Shown: positions 23,774 through 30,708 of the stretch, piece by piece | How positions within the stretch are numbered: position 1 is the first letter of the stretch | How the letters are laid out: each line of letters opens with the position of its first letter | NCBI GenBank assembly: GCA_035938875.1 | Contig: DASZGL010000064.1 | Span: 1 to 49,025, forward strand | Source: DASZGL01 sp035938875 | GTDB lineage: Bacteria; Chloroflexota; Dormibacteria; Aeolococcales; Aeolococcaceae | Reading direction: 5' to 3' | Length of the DNA stretch: 49,025 nt | Made by a program: the position numbers and the translations under genes | The notes under the pieces: model-generated | Told to the model about the DNA's origin: nothing | The model's database searches: none | Seen by the model: the letters and a program-made list of their open reading frames with translations, nothing else

Positions 23774-24232
23774 ATGGCAGGCGAAAGGACGCTGGTGCTG
23801 GTCAAGCCGGATGGGCTGCAGCGAGGACTGGTCGGCGAGATCATCGGCCGCTTCGAACGGCGCGGCCTGCAGCTGGTGGGTCTGAAGCTGATGCGCATCG
23901 ACACCGCGCTGGCCGAGCAGCACTACGCCGAGCACCGCGCCAAGCCGTTCTTCGCCGGCCTGGTGAGCTTCATCACCTCGGCGCCGGTGGTTGCCATGGT
24001 CTGGGAGGGCCCTGGCGCGGTGCCCATGGTGCGGGCCATGATGGGTGCGACCAACCCGGCGAACGCGGCCCCCGGGACGATCAGGGGCGACCTCGCGGTG
24101 GCGTTGGGCATGAACGTCATCCACGGCAGCGACTCGGCGGAACGGGCCGCCCAGGAGGTTGCCCTCTTCTTCCCTGAGGACGAGCTGGTCAGCTGGGAGC
24201 CGGCGAGCCAGGCCTGGATCGTCGACTCATAG
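23774..24232 (+). CDS. ndk: Nucleoside diphosphate kinase
   Basis: Transfers the gamma phosphate of ATP to nucleoside diphosphates. 152 aa. AGERTLVLVKPDGLQRGLVGEIIGRFERRGLQLVGLKLM, HYAEHRAKPFFAGLVSFITSAPVVAMVWEG, GATNPANAAPGTIRGD, and the active site NVIHGSDS with catalytic His117. ATG 23774 is preceded by GAGGAGG very close to the start; GTG 23771 is the alternative. The last 44 bases overlap the convergent lepB 3' end, so both C termini share DNA. Confidence 0.95.
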   Translation: MAGERTLVLVKPDGLQRGLVGEIIGRFERRGLQLVGLKLMRIDTALAEQHYAEHRAKPFFAGLVSFITSAPVVAMVWEGPGAVPMVRAMMGATNPANAAPGTIRGDLAVALGMNVIHGSDSAERAAQEVALFFPEDELVSWEPASQAWIVDS

Positions 24233-24989
24233 CAACCCGCCGCCGCCACCAGAACGGGACGGGGATCAGCGCGGCGGCGGTCGCCAGAGTCGGTCCCTGG
24301 CCCAGGAAGCCGAAGTGCGACAGCGGCCAGATGCGCACCCACGCGCGGCCGAGGATGTTGTTGCGGGGGATGAGGCCGATTGACCGCGAGTCGCGGGAGT
24401 GATTGCGGTTGTCGCCGAGGACGAAGTACATGTCCTGCGGGACGTGCAACCACGTCGGCTCGCCGGTGGCGTGGCCAGTGCTGTCGCAGCAGAAGACCAT
24501 CTCCGTCCACGGCTCCTTCTTCTGGTCGGGGAGATACGGTTCCTTGAGTACCTGGGGTGCGCAGCTCAGGCATGTCTTGACAAGCACCGCCGCCGAGGTC
24601 GAGCCGTCCGCGTTGAGATGCTTTCCGTCGATTTCGACAAAGTCGTCAGGAACAGCGACGATCCGTTTGATGAAATCGGTATTGGGTTGATCGGGTGGGC
24701 GCAGGACGATGATGTCGCCCCGCTCCGGCGCATGGAGGTGGTAGGAGAGCTTGTCGGCGAACAGGAGGTCGCTGTTCTGCAGCGTCGGTTCCATGCTTTC
24801 GCCGTCGACGCGCACCGTCTGCAGGGCAAAGGCGATGACGATGTAGAGGGCGAAGGCGAGCGCCAGGACCTCGAGTATGTCGCGCAGAAGCGTGCGACGT
24901 CGGCGTGAGGACTTCGCCGGAGGGGGAGAGGGAGGGGGTGGCTCGCTGACCAGCTCCACCGGCGGTGGCGGTTCGACGACCGAGGACAC
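24189..24989 (-). CDS. lepB: Signal peptidase I
   Basis: Cleaves signal peptides of secreted proteins at the membrane's outer face. 266 aa from GTG 24989. After a Pro-rich cytoplasmic N terminus, one transmembrane helix spans about 37-58 (ILEVLALAFALYIVIAFALQ). Box B is VDGESMEPTL with nucleophile Ser65, box D has GDIIVLRPP and IKRIVAVPDD with general base Lys108, box E is VLGDNRNHSRDSR. An insert with paired cysteines (KTCLSCAP... VFCCDST) sits in the non-conserved cap. The start is set by TATAAT 6 bases upstream; the longer reading from 25094 would span the promoter. Its 3' end overlaps ndk by 44 bp. Confidence 0.93.
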   Translation of the reverse strand: MSSVVEPPPPVELVSEPPPPSPPPAKSSRRRRTLLRDILEVLALAFALYIVIAFALQTVRVDGESMEPTLQNSDLLFADKLSYHLHAPERGDIIVLRPPDQPNTDFIKRIVAVPDDFVEIDGKHLNADGSTSAAVLVKTCLSCAPQVLKEPYLPDQKKEPWTEMVFCCDSTGHATGEPTWLHVPQDMYFVLGDNRNHSRDSRSIGLIPRNNILGRAWVRIWPLSHFGFLGQGPTLATAAALIPVPFWWRRRVAMSRRSRPGSPAPS

Positions 24990-24995
24990 CCCGGG

Positions 24996-25001
24996 ATTAT
25001 A
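24996..25001 (-). promoter_or_regulatory. Consensus -10 box TATAAT of lepB
   Basis: A perfect TATAAT on the minus strand lies 6 bases before GTG 24989, so lepB mRNA probably starts at its start codon. No clear TTGACA-like -35 is found. Confidence 0.55.
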
Positions 25002-25187
25002 TGGGCGCCCTGTCGGAGACCCCGGGGCGGTGATCGGCCCGCTACAGCGGCGCGCCATCGCGGCGACGCCGCGCATCGGCATCGCGGCTGACACCCTCGG
25101 GGTATCCCCCTTGCCACAATGGAGGCATCGTCATGTGCGACGTGCCGGTCCGGATCGGCGCGCAGGGTGCGGAATGTGAGGTGTGCG

Positions 25188-25817
25188 ATGGCGCTGTTGA
25201 CGCAAACGCCCTACAAGCAAAAGGAGTTCAAGCTCAGCGGTCTGAATGGCATCTCCGACAAGACGCTCGAGCTGCACTTCGGCTTGTACGGCGGCTATGT
25301 GAAGAACACCAACCTGCTCAACGAGCAGCTGGTGAGCCTGATCCACGACGGCAAGTCGGCGACGCCCGCATACGCTGAGATGACTCGCCGGCTTGGCTTC
25401 GAGTACAACGGCATGGTTCTGCACGAGTGGTACTTCGGCAACATGACCAGCTCGGGCGGTGGCGCCGATGTCGCCGAGTCGTCGGCTCTGGGCAAGGCCA
25501 TCGGTGAGTCCTTCGGCTCCATCGATGTCTGGCGCCAGGACTTCACCGCCATCGGCAGCATGCGCGGTGTCGGCTGGGCGGTGCTCTACCTGGACCCGGC
25601 GAGCGGGCGACTCAGCAACCACTGGATCACCCTTCATGAGGACGGCAACATCGCCGGTTTCAAACCCATCGTGGTCATGGATGTGTGGGAGCACGCCTTC
25701 CTCCTCGACTACAAACCCGCGGAGCGTCCCAAGTACATCGAGGCCTTCCTCAGCAACCTCGACCTCGGTGTCGCCGAGAAGCGTCTGACCGGGAGCGCCG
25801 ACCGCCCGCTCGGCTGA
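25188..25817 (+). CDS. Fe/Mn superoxide dismutase family protein
   Basis: 209 aa, cytoplasmic. Metal ligands of the family are in place: His30 (LELHFGLY), His79 (MVLHEWYFGNM), and Asp165/His169 (VMDVWEHAFLLDY). The second-sphere HHxxY part of the first helix is altered to HFGLYGGYV, one residue shorter, so the usual gateway His is replaced by Tyr. This places it in the divergent HYKLYQGYV-type subgroup, as far as I recall it, and makes bona fide dismutase activity likely but not certain. ATG 25188 has GAGG upstream; an in-frame ATG at 25119 would add a Cys-containing extension. It diverges from lepB. Confidence 0.88.
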   Translation: MALLTQTPYKQKEFKLSGLNGISDKTLELHFGLYGGYVKNTNLLNEQLVSLIHDGKSATPAYAEMTRRLGFEYNGMVLHEWYFGNMTSSGGGADVAESSALGKAIGESFGSIDVWRQDFTAIGSMRGVGWAVLYLDPASGRLSNHWITLHEDGNIAGFKPIVVMDVWEHAFLLDYKPAERPKYIEAFLSNLDLGVAEKRLTGSADRPLG

Positions 25818-25819
25818 CG

Positions 25820-26824
25820 CTACAGAGGTGGGCCGCCGAGCCTGGTATAGAGCGCGTCGAGGTCCTCGTCGCTGTAGAAGTCGATGACCAGCCGGCCGCC
25901 GCGCCGGCGGCGCTGCAGCTGCACCGGCGTGCCCAGAGCCTCCTCCAGGCCGCGGGTCAGGGCGACGTCGTCGACGCTCTGCCGCCGGGCGGTCGCGCTG
26001 GCGGGCCGTTCAACCGGTGGCTTGGTCGCCGCAACCCCGCCTGCCGCGGTCGCCGCATAGCCCGGGACGGAGATCGTGTCCGGCGGCTGCCCACCCGGCG
26101 CCGGCATCGCCTGGGCTGCCCGCTCCACCTGGCGGACGGTCAGGCCGTGCTCCTCGATCTCGTGAAGGAGCATCTCCTGGTCGCGCGCGCTGGGCAGGGC
26201 GAGGAGCGCGCGAGCGTGGCCCGCGGTGATCCGACCGGCGGCCAGTGACTCCTTGACTGGCGGAGGCAGGGCGAGGAGGCGAACCGCGTTGGTCACCGCG
26301 GCGCGGCTGCGCCCCACGCGCCGCCCGATGGCTTCATGGGAGAGCCCGAAGGTGTCCGCCAGGCGGGCGTACGCGGCGGCCTCCTCGAGCGCTGACAGGT
26401 CGGTGCGCTGCAGGTTCTCCACCAGCGCCAGCTCCAGGGCATGGCGACCGGACTCGGTCGCCGGTCGAATGATCGCCGGCACCGCCGTGAGGCCCGCCTG
26501 CTGCGCCGCTCGCAATCTGCGCTCCCCGGCGATGAGCCGATAGCCGCCGGCGTCGGGTTCCACCACCACCGGCTGGAGAATTCCGTGGGTGCGCACCGAA
26601 TCGGTCAGCGCCTCCATGCCGCGGGCGTCGAAGTCGCGACGGGGCTGCTCAGGGTTGGGGGCGACGCGGCTGATGTCGATCTCGACCAGGGCGCCCTCGA
26701 TGCTCTCGTCGCTGCCCGCCGGTGCGGGCACCACGCTGGTCGAGCTGAGCAGGGCGCTGAGCCCACGGCCGAGGCCGCGACGGCGGTGCCCGGGTGCCGC
26801 CGGCGTGCCCGGCGTCTCGGTCAC
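25820..26824 (-). CDS. parB: Chromosome-partitioning protein ParB
   Basis: The CTP-dependent DNA clamp that binds parS and recruits SMC. 334 aa from GTG 26824, which overlaps the parA stop (GTGA). A basic N-terminal ParA-activating arm (HRRRGLGRGLSALL) is followed by the nuclease-fold NTPase domain (VEIDISRVAPNPEQPRRDFD... GYRLIAGERRLRAAQQAG with the GERRLRA motif), ENLQRTDLSALEEAAAYARL, the helix-turn-helix (LSHEAIGRRVGRSRAAVTNAVRLLALP), RITAGHARALLALP, and a C-terminal dimerisation part (GRLVIDFYSDEDLDALYTRL). No perfect parS is found in the window. Confidence 0.96.
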   Translation of the reverse strand: MTETPGTPAAPGHRRRGLGRGLSALLSSTSVVPAPAGSDESIEGALVEIDISRVAPNPEQPRRDFDARGMEALTDSVRTHGILQPVVVEPDAGGYRLIAGERRLRAAQQAGLTAVPAIIRPATESGRHALELALVENLQRTDLSALEEAAAYARLADTFGLSHEAIGRRVGRSRAAVTNAVRLLALPPPVKESLAAGRITAGHARALLALPSARDQEMLLHEIEEHGLTVRQVERAAQAMPAPGGQPPDTISVPGYAATAAGGVAATKPPVERPASATARRQSVDDVALTRGLEEALGTPVQLQRRRRGGRLVIDFYSDEDLDALYTRLGGPPL

Positions 26825-27651
26825 CCGGGCACCGGGGCGGTGGCCGGTGTCGCCAGAACGGAGTCGGCGCGCCCCGCCGACCGCCCGAGGACGCGCCGGT
26901 CGAGCTCCTCGGCCAGGCGCTGATATGCCGACGTGCCCTTGCAGCCCGGGTCGTAGCGACTGATCGGCAGTCCGTGGCTGGGCGCCTCGCTGAGGCGCAC
27001 GTTGCGTGGAATGACGGTATCCAGGGTCTCGACGGGGAACATGGCGCGCACCTCGTCGACCACCTGGGCTGCCAGGGTCAGTCGGTGGTCGAACAGGGTC
27101 ATGACGATGCCGTCGACGATGAGATCGGGGTTGAGCTCCTTGCGGAGCAGGTCGATCGTGTAGGTCAGCAGGCCGAGACCCTCGAGCGCGTAGTACTCGC
27201 ACTGGATGGGGATGAGCAGGGATCGGGCGGCGACCACAGCGTTGACGGTGAGCAGGCCGAGGCTGGGCGGGCAGTCGAGGAGGATGTAGTCGTCGTCGCT
27301 GGCGTGGGCGTCAAGCGCGTATTGCAGCCGGCGCTCGCGTCGGGGCAGGGCGACGAGCTCGATCTCCGACCCGGCGAGAGCGATCGTCGACGGCACCAGG
27401 TCGAGGTTGGCCACCATCGTCGGCATCCTGGCCTCGGCCAGGGGCCGGCCGAGGACGACCACGTCGTAGATGCTGTTCTCCACCATCGTCCGGTCGACGC
27501 CGAGGCCTGATGTCGCGTTGGCCTGGGGGTCACAGTCGACGATCAGGACGCGGCGTCCCATGTCGGCGAGCGCGGCGCCGAGGTTGATGGTGGTCGTGGT
27601 CTTGCCCACGCCGCCCTTTTGATTGGCGACGGCGATGACGCGCGCAGACAC
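26821..27651 (-). CDS. parA: Chromosome-partitioning ATPase ParA/Soj
   Basis: A deviant Walker ATPase that moves ParB-parS complexes on the nucleoid. 276 aa. RVIAVANQKGGVGKTTTTINL (Walker A with signature Lys, residues 11-18), VLIVDCDPQANATSGLG, YILLDCPPSLGLLTVNAVVAAR, and IPRNVRLSEAPSHGLPISRYDPGCKG at the C-terminal end are all present. GTG 27651 has CATAAT about 10 bases upstream. Operon with parB. Unlike many bacteria no rsmG (gidB) precedes it; a LAGLIDADG-like gene does. Confidence 0.96.
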   Translation of the reverse strand: MSARVIAVANQKGGVGKTTTTINLGAALADMGRRVLIVDCDPQANATSGLGVDRTMVENSIYDVVVLGRPLAEARMPTMVANLDLVPSTIALAGSEIELVALPRRERRLQYALDAHASDDDYILLDCPPSLGLLTVNAVVAARSLLIPIQCEYYALEGLGLLTYTIDLLRKELNPDLIVDGIVMTLFDHRLTLAAQVVDEVRAMFPVETLDTVIPRNVRLSEAPSHGLPISRYDPGCKGTSAYQRLAEELDRRVLGRSAGRADSVLATPATAPVPG

Positions 27652-27837
27652 AGCGTGGCGGATTATGCGAGCCGGAGGCGGATCTCAGCCTGCGGCGCCG
27701 TGCGGCGGCCTCTTTTGACCGCCCGATCAGTAGCCGGGCCAGTTATCCCGATGTTTTCCACGTCCCTGGGCCGGTGTCTGAGATTGTTTTGCGGGCTGGG
27801 GGCGGCGATGTGTGGATAACTTCTGTGGCTGTGGCGC
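27652..27837. promoter_or_regulatory. parA upstream region with a perfect DnaA box
   Basis: A 186-base non-coding gap upstream of parA. It contains a perfect DnaA box TTATCCACA on the minus strand (27811-27819), the only perfect one I find in the window, and a weaker TTATCCCGA on the plus strand (27743-27751). TGTTTTCCACGT at about 27752-27763 looks like a broken half of parS. CATAAT near 27662-27667 on the minus strand is the probable parA -10. Confidence 0.6.
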
Positions 27838-28296
27838 CTACGGCGATGGCGCGGCGGCCGATGGCGCCCAAAATGTACCGATCGTGGGCACCTTGGCTGG
27901 CCGGCGCGGGATCGCGTGGACGTCGAGGTTGATCTCGTAGCTGTGGCACATGGCGTCGAAGCGGGCGACGACGTGGTCATCGAGCCAGTCACGGTGCCGC
28001 TGGATGAGAGGAGCGACAACCTGGCGAAGGTATGAGCCGCGGACCTGCCACTGGTAGTATGAGCGGCCGCCGTGGTGGTAGGGGCCATAGAGGGCACCGC
28101 CAGGAAATCGCGCCACCAGCCAGTGGAATAGGGCCCGGTGGCGGGTATGCATCCGCAGGGTGATCTGCGGCTGGCGTCCGTCGCCGCCGAAGTGACCCTC
28201 GCCGGCGAGGATGCCGAGGAGGTAGCCGAGGGAGAGATCGTCGAGGTCGCGGAGCGGCCCGTTCACGCGCCGATTGTCGTTTAAGAGTTGTTTCAC
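27838..28296 (-). CDS. LAGLIDADG-like homing-endonuclease-fold protein
   Basis: 152 aa. Residues about 22-40 (LSLGYLLGILAGEGHFGGDG) match a single LAGLIDADG motif (LLGILAGEG), keeping the acidic residue at the metal-binding position as Glu. The following QITLRMHTRHRALFHWLVARFPGG and RSYYQWQVRGSYLRQVVAPLI fit the alternating beta-strand/helix repeat of the fold. It is not inside an intron or intein; it is free-standing and coupled to the CPBP gene stop (TTG 28302 in TTGA, or GTG 28296). With a single motif it would need to dimerise. It may be a domesticated DNA-binding protein instead of a mobile nuclease. Confidence 0.7.
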   Translation of the reverse strand: MKQLLNDNRRVNGPLRDLDDLSLGYLLGILAGEGHFGGDGRQPQITLRMHTRHRALFHWLVARFPGGALYGPYHHGGRSYYQWQVRGSYLRQVVAPLIQRHRDWLDDHVVARFDAMCHSYEINLDVHAIPRRPAKVPTIGTFWAPSAAAPSP

Positions 28297-28298
28297 CG

Positions 28299-29438
28299 TC
28301 AAGATTCCCGTGGAACGACCCTGACCCAGAGCCAGCCTCTGGCGGGAAGGAGAAAGCCGCCGGCAGCCAGGGCGGCGCCGCCGGCGACCAGCACCGCCTG
28401 GGCCGACGTCGAGGCGCCGAGCAGGATGGTGGCGTCGTAGACGGCGTGAGCGACGATCGCCGCCCACAGGCCGCCCGACGTGCGCAGGGCCCCGAAAACG
28501 AACCCGAGGGCGACGATGATCAGCTGGGGCGCCGCCGGCAGGCCGTTGCAGGTGTACTGGAGGTGAAAGCTCGCCCAGAGCACCGTGGACAGCAGGATGC
28601 CGATGCGCGGCTGGAGCGCGCCCCTGAAGAGCAGCTCCTCGCCGACGGCCGCGGCGACGGCGATGCCGACCTGTTCCAGTGCGGTGCGCATCTCGCCGCT
28701 GAGGCTCTGCAGGACCTGCTGCTGCTGGACCGTGCAGTCCGCCGGCGACAGGTGCTCCAGGGCGGGGACCAGGCGATCGCCGGCGGGGACGAGCAGGACG
28801 CCGATCACCAGGGCTAGGCCCCACCACGCCGGGCTCAGCGGCAGAAGCCCCAGACGGCGAAGGGTGGCGACAGCCCCGCGGCGCACCCCAGGACCGACGG
28901 CGGCGAGGCCGACGACGGCGAACAGGCTGCCGCCGGCGATGAGGTCACTGGCCTTCTCCGGGGTCTGCACAGTGGCGGCCACGGCGGCCATGGCGGTCGC
29001 GGGAACGAGATTGGCGGCGAGGGAGAAGAGAAACAGGCTGAGCGCAAGCCATGACACCGGGGCGCGCTGGCGGAGATGCCGCAACCCCGGGACCCACCGC
29101 GTTCCGGTGAGGAACAGCAGCAGGGTCGCAAGGCTTGACCCGGTGACCAGGGCACCCTCGGCGAGCAGCCCGTTGCGGTCGTCGCTGAGCCCGAGGTTCT
29201 TGCGCAGGCTGGAATCGCCGAGACCGCCGAGAAGGTCGACCAGTCCACTGAGCAGCAGGTAGACGGTGAGCATCACCACGACCGCGCGGGCCACGGTCGC
29301 CGAGCTCACCCGCGGTGTGGTCGCGGTGTTGCCCGACTCTGCGCTGCTCAGCGGCGCGCCGTGGTCGGGGTCGACGGCCTGACAGGCGATCGCAGCCGCG
29401 GCGACACCGCTGAAGACCACGACGGTCGACGCGTCCAT
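28299..29438 (-). CDS. CPBP-family intramembrane metalloprotease (CAAX/ABI)
   Basis: 379 aa with about ten hydrophobic segments. The catalytic part lies in the last third: VGEELLFRGALQPRIG (EExxxR), STVLWASFHLQYTCNG (F-x-x-x-H) and LWAAIVAHAVYDATI (second His/Asp motif). Family members cleave membrane substrates or act in bacteriocin self-immunity; the substrate here is unknown. The N-terminal 130 residues are additional membrane segments not conserved in the family. ATG 29438 is divergent from the next gene. Downstream the LAGLIDADG-like gene is coupled. Confidence 0.85.
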   Translation of the reverse strand: MDASTVVVFSGVAAAAIACQAVDPDHGAPLSSAESGNTATTPRVSSATVARAVVVMLTVYLLLSGLVDLLGGLGDSSLRKNLGLSDDRNGLLAEGALVTGSSLATLLLFLTGTRWVPGLRHLRQRAPVSWLALSLFLFSLAANLVPATAMAAVAATVQTPEKASDLIAGGSLFAVVGLAAVGPGVRRGAVATLRRLGLLPLSPAWWGLALVIGVLLVPAGDRLVPALEHLSPADCTVQQQQVLQSLSGEMRTALEQVGIAVAAAVGEELLFRGALQPRIGILLSTVLWASFHLQYTCNGLPAAPQLIIVALGFVFGALRTSGGLWAAIVAHAVYDATILLGASTSAQAVLVAGGAALAAGGFLLPARGWLWVRVVPRES

Positions 29439-29522
29439 GCGCAGCTACTCGACTCGGGCGGGACTCATCCCGATCGACGATAGCCGCCAGCCCAGCGCCG
29501 CCGTGAGCCTGACAGGCGCGCA

Positions 29523-29528
29523 TACAAT
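29523..29528 (+). promoter_or_regulatory. -10 box TACAAT of the gene at 29536
   Basis: TACAAT lies 7 bases before ATG 29536. It also overlaps an in-frame ATG at 29527, which argues that 29536 is the true start. Confidence 0.5.
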
Positions 29529-29535
29529 GCCGGCC

Positions 29536-30192
29536 ATGTCCGAACGGCTCGCGCGGTCGCGCCAGTCGTGGCGTTTTCTCAGCGCTGCGCCGCCGCGCGA
29601 GATCTTCGCCATCGTCGAGCAGATGATCGGCACTCCGCCGTTCCGCTACGAGGTCACCGGCGCCGACAGCGCGCGCGCCGTCGAATTCGAGCGGAAGCAT
29701 TTTCTGTTCGGCAACTGGCGGGCTCTGGAGAAGCTCGACGGCAACGGCGCGCGCCACTGGAAGCCACGGGCGCGACCGCGATGGGTAACGGTCCGCACAG
29801 TTTCTGCCGATACTGGCACAATCGTCGAAGTCGAGGCGAGCAAAGGCCTCGGCGCGCTTCCGCGAGGGCTGCAGGTGGTCTACCTGTTGAGCCGCGGCAA
29901 TCGCGACCGGCGAACCATCTACCGTGATCGGACGACGCCGCCCGGTCCAGTGACACTGGTCGCCTCGTGGGCGGGAACGCCGTACCTGCTGTTCGAGGGG
30001 GCCGAATTCTCCGCCGCTCGAGGGGAGAAGGTGTACACGGCCACACCGCTGATTGCGCTGAGCAACCACGGCCCATTCGTCAAGGTGCGACTGCGCACCG
30101 GTGTCGAGGGATACGTCGAGCGCGACCAGCTGGTTCCCGCTCCCGCCGAGGCGACTCGCGCCGCCCAGGTGCGCACCGCCGTCCACGGCTGA
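29536..30192 (+). CDS. Unknown protein, SRPBCC-like N-terminal and SH3-like C-terminal part
   Basis: 218 aa, no signal peptide. The first 115 residues (FLSAAPPREIFAIVEQMIGTPPFRYEV... WVTVRTVSADTGTIVEVEASKGLGALPRGLQVVYLLSRG) look like a SRPBCC/START-type ligand-binding fold. The end (ALSNHGPFVKVRLRTGVEGYVERDQLVPAPAE) looks like a bacterial SH3 domain with its terminal G-Y/W-V motif. The combination is unfamiliar to me. The start is set by the promoter 7 bases upstream. Copy C of the hairpin element follows after about 30 bases. Confidence 0.65.
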   Translation: MSERLARSRQSWRFLSAAPPREIFAIVEQMIGTPPFRYEVTGADSARAVEFERKHFLFGNWRALEKLDGNGARHWKPRARPRWVTVRTVSADTGTIVEVEASKGLGALPRGLQVVYLLSRGNRDRRTIYRDRTTPPGPVTLVASWAGTPYLLFEGAEFSAARGEKVYTATPLIALSNHGPFVKVRLRTGVEGYVERDQLVPAPAEATRAAQVRTAVHG

Positions 30193-30225
30193 CCCCCGTC
30201 ACTCGCGGCCAGGGGCAAGTCGCCC

Positions 30226-30322
30226 CCGCGCCGCAGGGCGCGGCGGCCGTCGAGGACGGCCGGAGGGGGGTAAGGCGGACGGGCTTTGCCCGGCCGCAAG
30301 TCATAGGGGGAGCATCCCCCCT
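30226..30322 (+). repeat. Multi-hairpin intergenic element, copy C
   Basis: H0 CCGCGCC/GGCGCGG (30226-30243), H1 GGCCGTC/GACGGCC (30245-30261), H2 GCGGACGGGC/GCCCGGCCGC (30275-30297) and H3 GGGGG/CCCCC with loop AGCAT (30306-30320). It lies between a plus-strand gene end and a minus-strand intrinsic terminator, so both transcripts end against it. Confidence 0.85.
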
Positions 30323-30325
30323 CCG

Positions 30326-30356
30326 TTAAAAAGCGCGGGGCGTCGCCGCCCCGCGC
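30326..30356 (-). terminator. Intrinsic terminator of a minus-strand transcript
   Basis: On the minus strand GCGCGGGGCG pairs with CGCCCCGCGC (10 perfect pairs, 4-base loop, 30333-30356) and is followed by TTTTTAA. It is the clearest Rho-independent terminator in the window, although no known gene ends just upstream. It closes the small unit that begins near 30600. Confidence 0.7.
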
Positions 30357-30461
30357 TCAGCGCGTTGGTGAGAGACCGCGGGCCGCGGTCTGCGCCTCCC
30401 GGTGTCCCGACGGCGAGACGTTCTCGCGTGCCGAGACACCACTCCTAATGCTTCCCGGCGG

Positions 30462-30515
30462 TCAGCTCCTCACCTTGGCGCTGGTCGGGACGGAGGTGGT
30501 ACTGGAATCGGGCAT
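30462..30515 (-). CDS. Possible 17-aa small ORF with strong SD
   Basis: AAAAGGAGG lies 9 bases before ATG 30515, the best Shine-Dalgarno in the window, and opens MPDSSTTSVPTSAKVRS then TGA. Upstream, TACACT (30607-30612, minus) is a plausible promoter; downstream, a 10-bp-stem terminator closes the unit. CCTCC inside the ORF can pair with GGAGG, so the SD may be masked. The +1 frame stays open to a stop at 30445 (RFQYHLRPDQRQGEELTAGKH, shown in part). It could be a small protein, a leader peptide or an sRNA; no family recognised. Confidence 0.4.
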   Translation of the reverse strand: MPDSSTTSVPTSAKVRS

Positions 30516-30606
30516 GGGCAGGATCCTCCTTTTCTTGGAGTGCCGGCGCACAGCCCACTGCGTCAGTTGAGACGTGGGCGGCGCTACGGCCGGAGACGCA
30601 CGCTTC

Positions 30607-30612
30607 AGTGTA
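30607..30612 (-). promoter_or_regulatory. -10 box TACACT of the small minus-strand unit
   Basis: TACACT on the minus strand lies about 90 bases before the 17-codon ORF. It is back-to-back with the lysA promoter on the other strand. Confidence 0.4.
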
Positions 30613-30696
30613 GCCGCAGACCGAGCGCACGATGGCGCCGAGTGCGGGTGGCACGGTGTTCCGTAAAGCCCCGCCAGAGGTGCCGTCTTCCGTATC

Positions 30697-30702
30697 TACA
30701 CT
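30697..30702 (+). promoter_or_regulatory. -10 box TACACT of lysA
   Basis: TACACT lies 6 bases before ATG 30709, so lysA is probably leaderless and cannot carry a 5' riboswitch. Confidence 0.5.
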
Positions 30703-30708
30703 GGGGCC

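Noticed and set aside
25133..25378. 81-codon plus-strand ORF with GGAGG seven bases upstream of its ATG (MCDVPVRIGAQG...)
   Set aside because: Most of it overlaps the SOD gene in another frame. The SD is good but there is no independent coding signal; it could at most be a short leader.
27752..27767. parS-like TGTTTTCCACGT upstream of parA
   Set aside because: Only half the 16-bp palindrome, with an insertion; no symmetric second half. Not enough for a parS call.
30448..30570. 40-codon plus-strand ORF (MLPGGQLLTLALVG...)
   Set aside because: No SD and antisense to the small minus-strand unit, which has SD and terminator.
30613..30708. Lysine riboswitch upstream of lysA
   Set aside because: The -10 box is 6 bases from the start codon, so there is no leader RNA to hold one, and no lysine-element features were seen.
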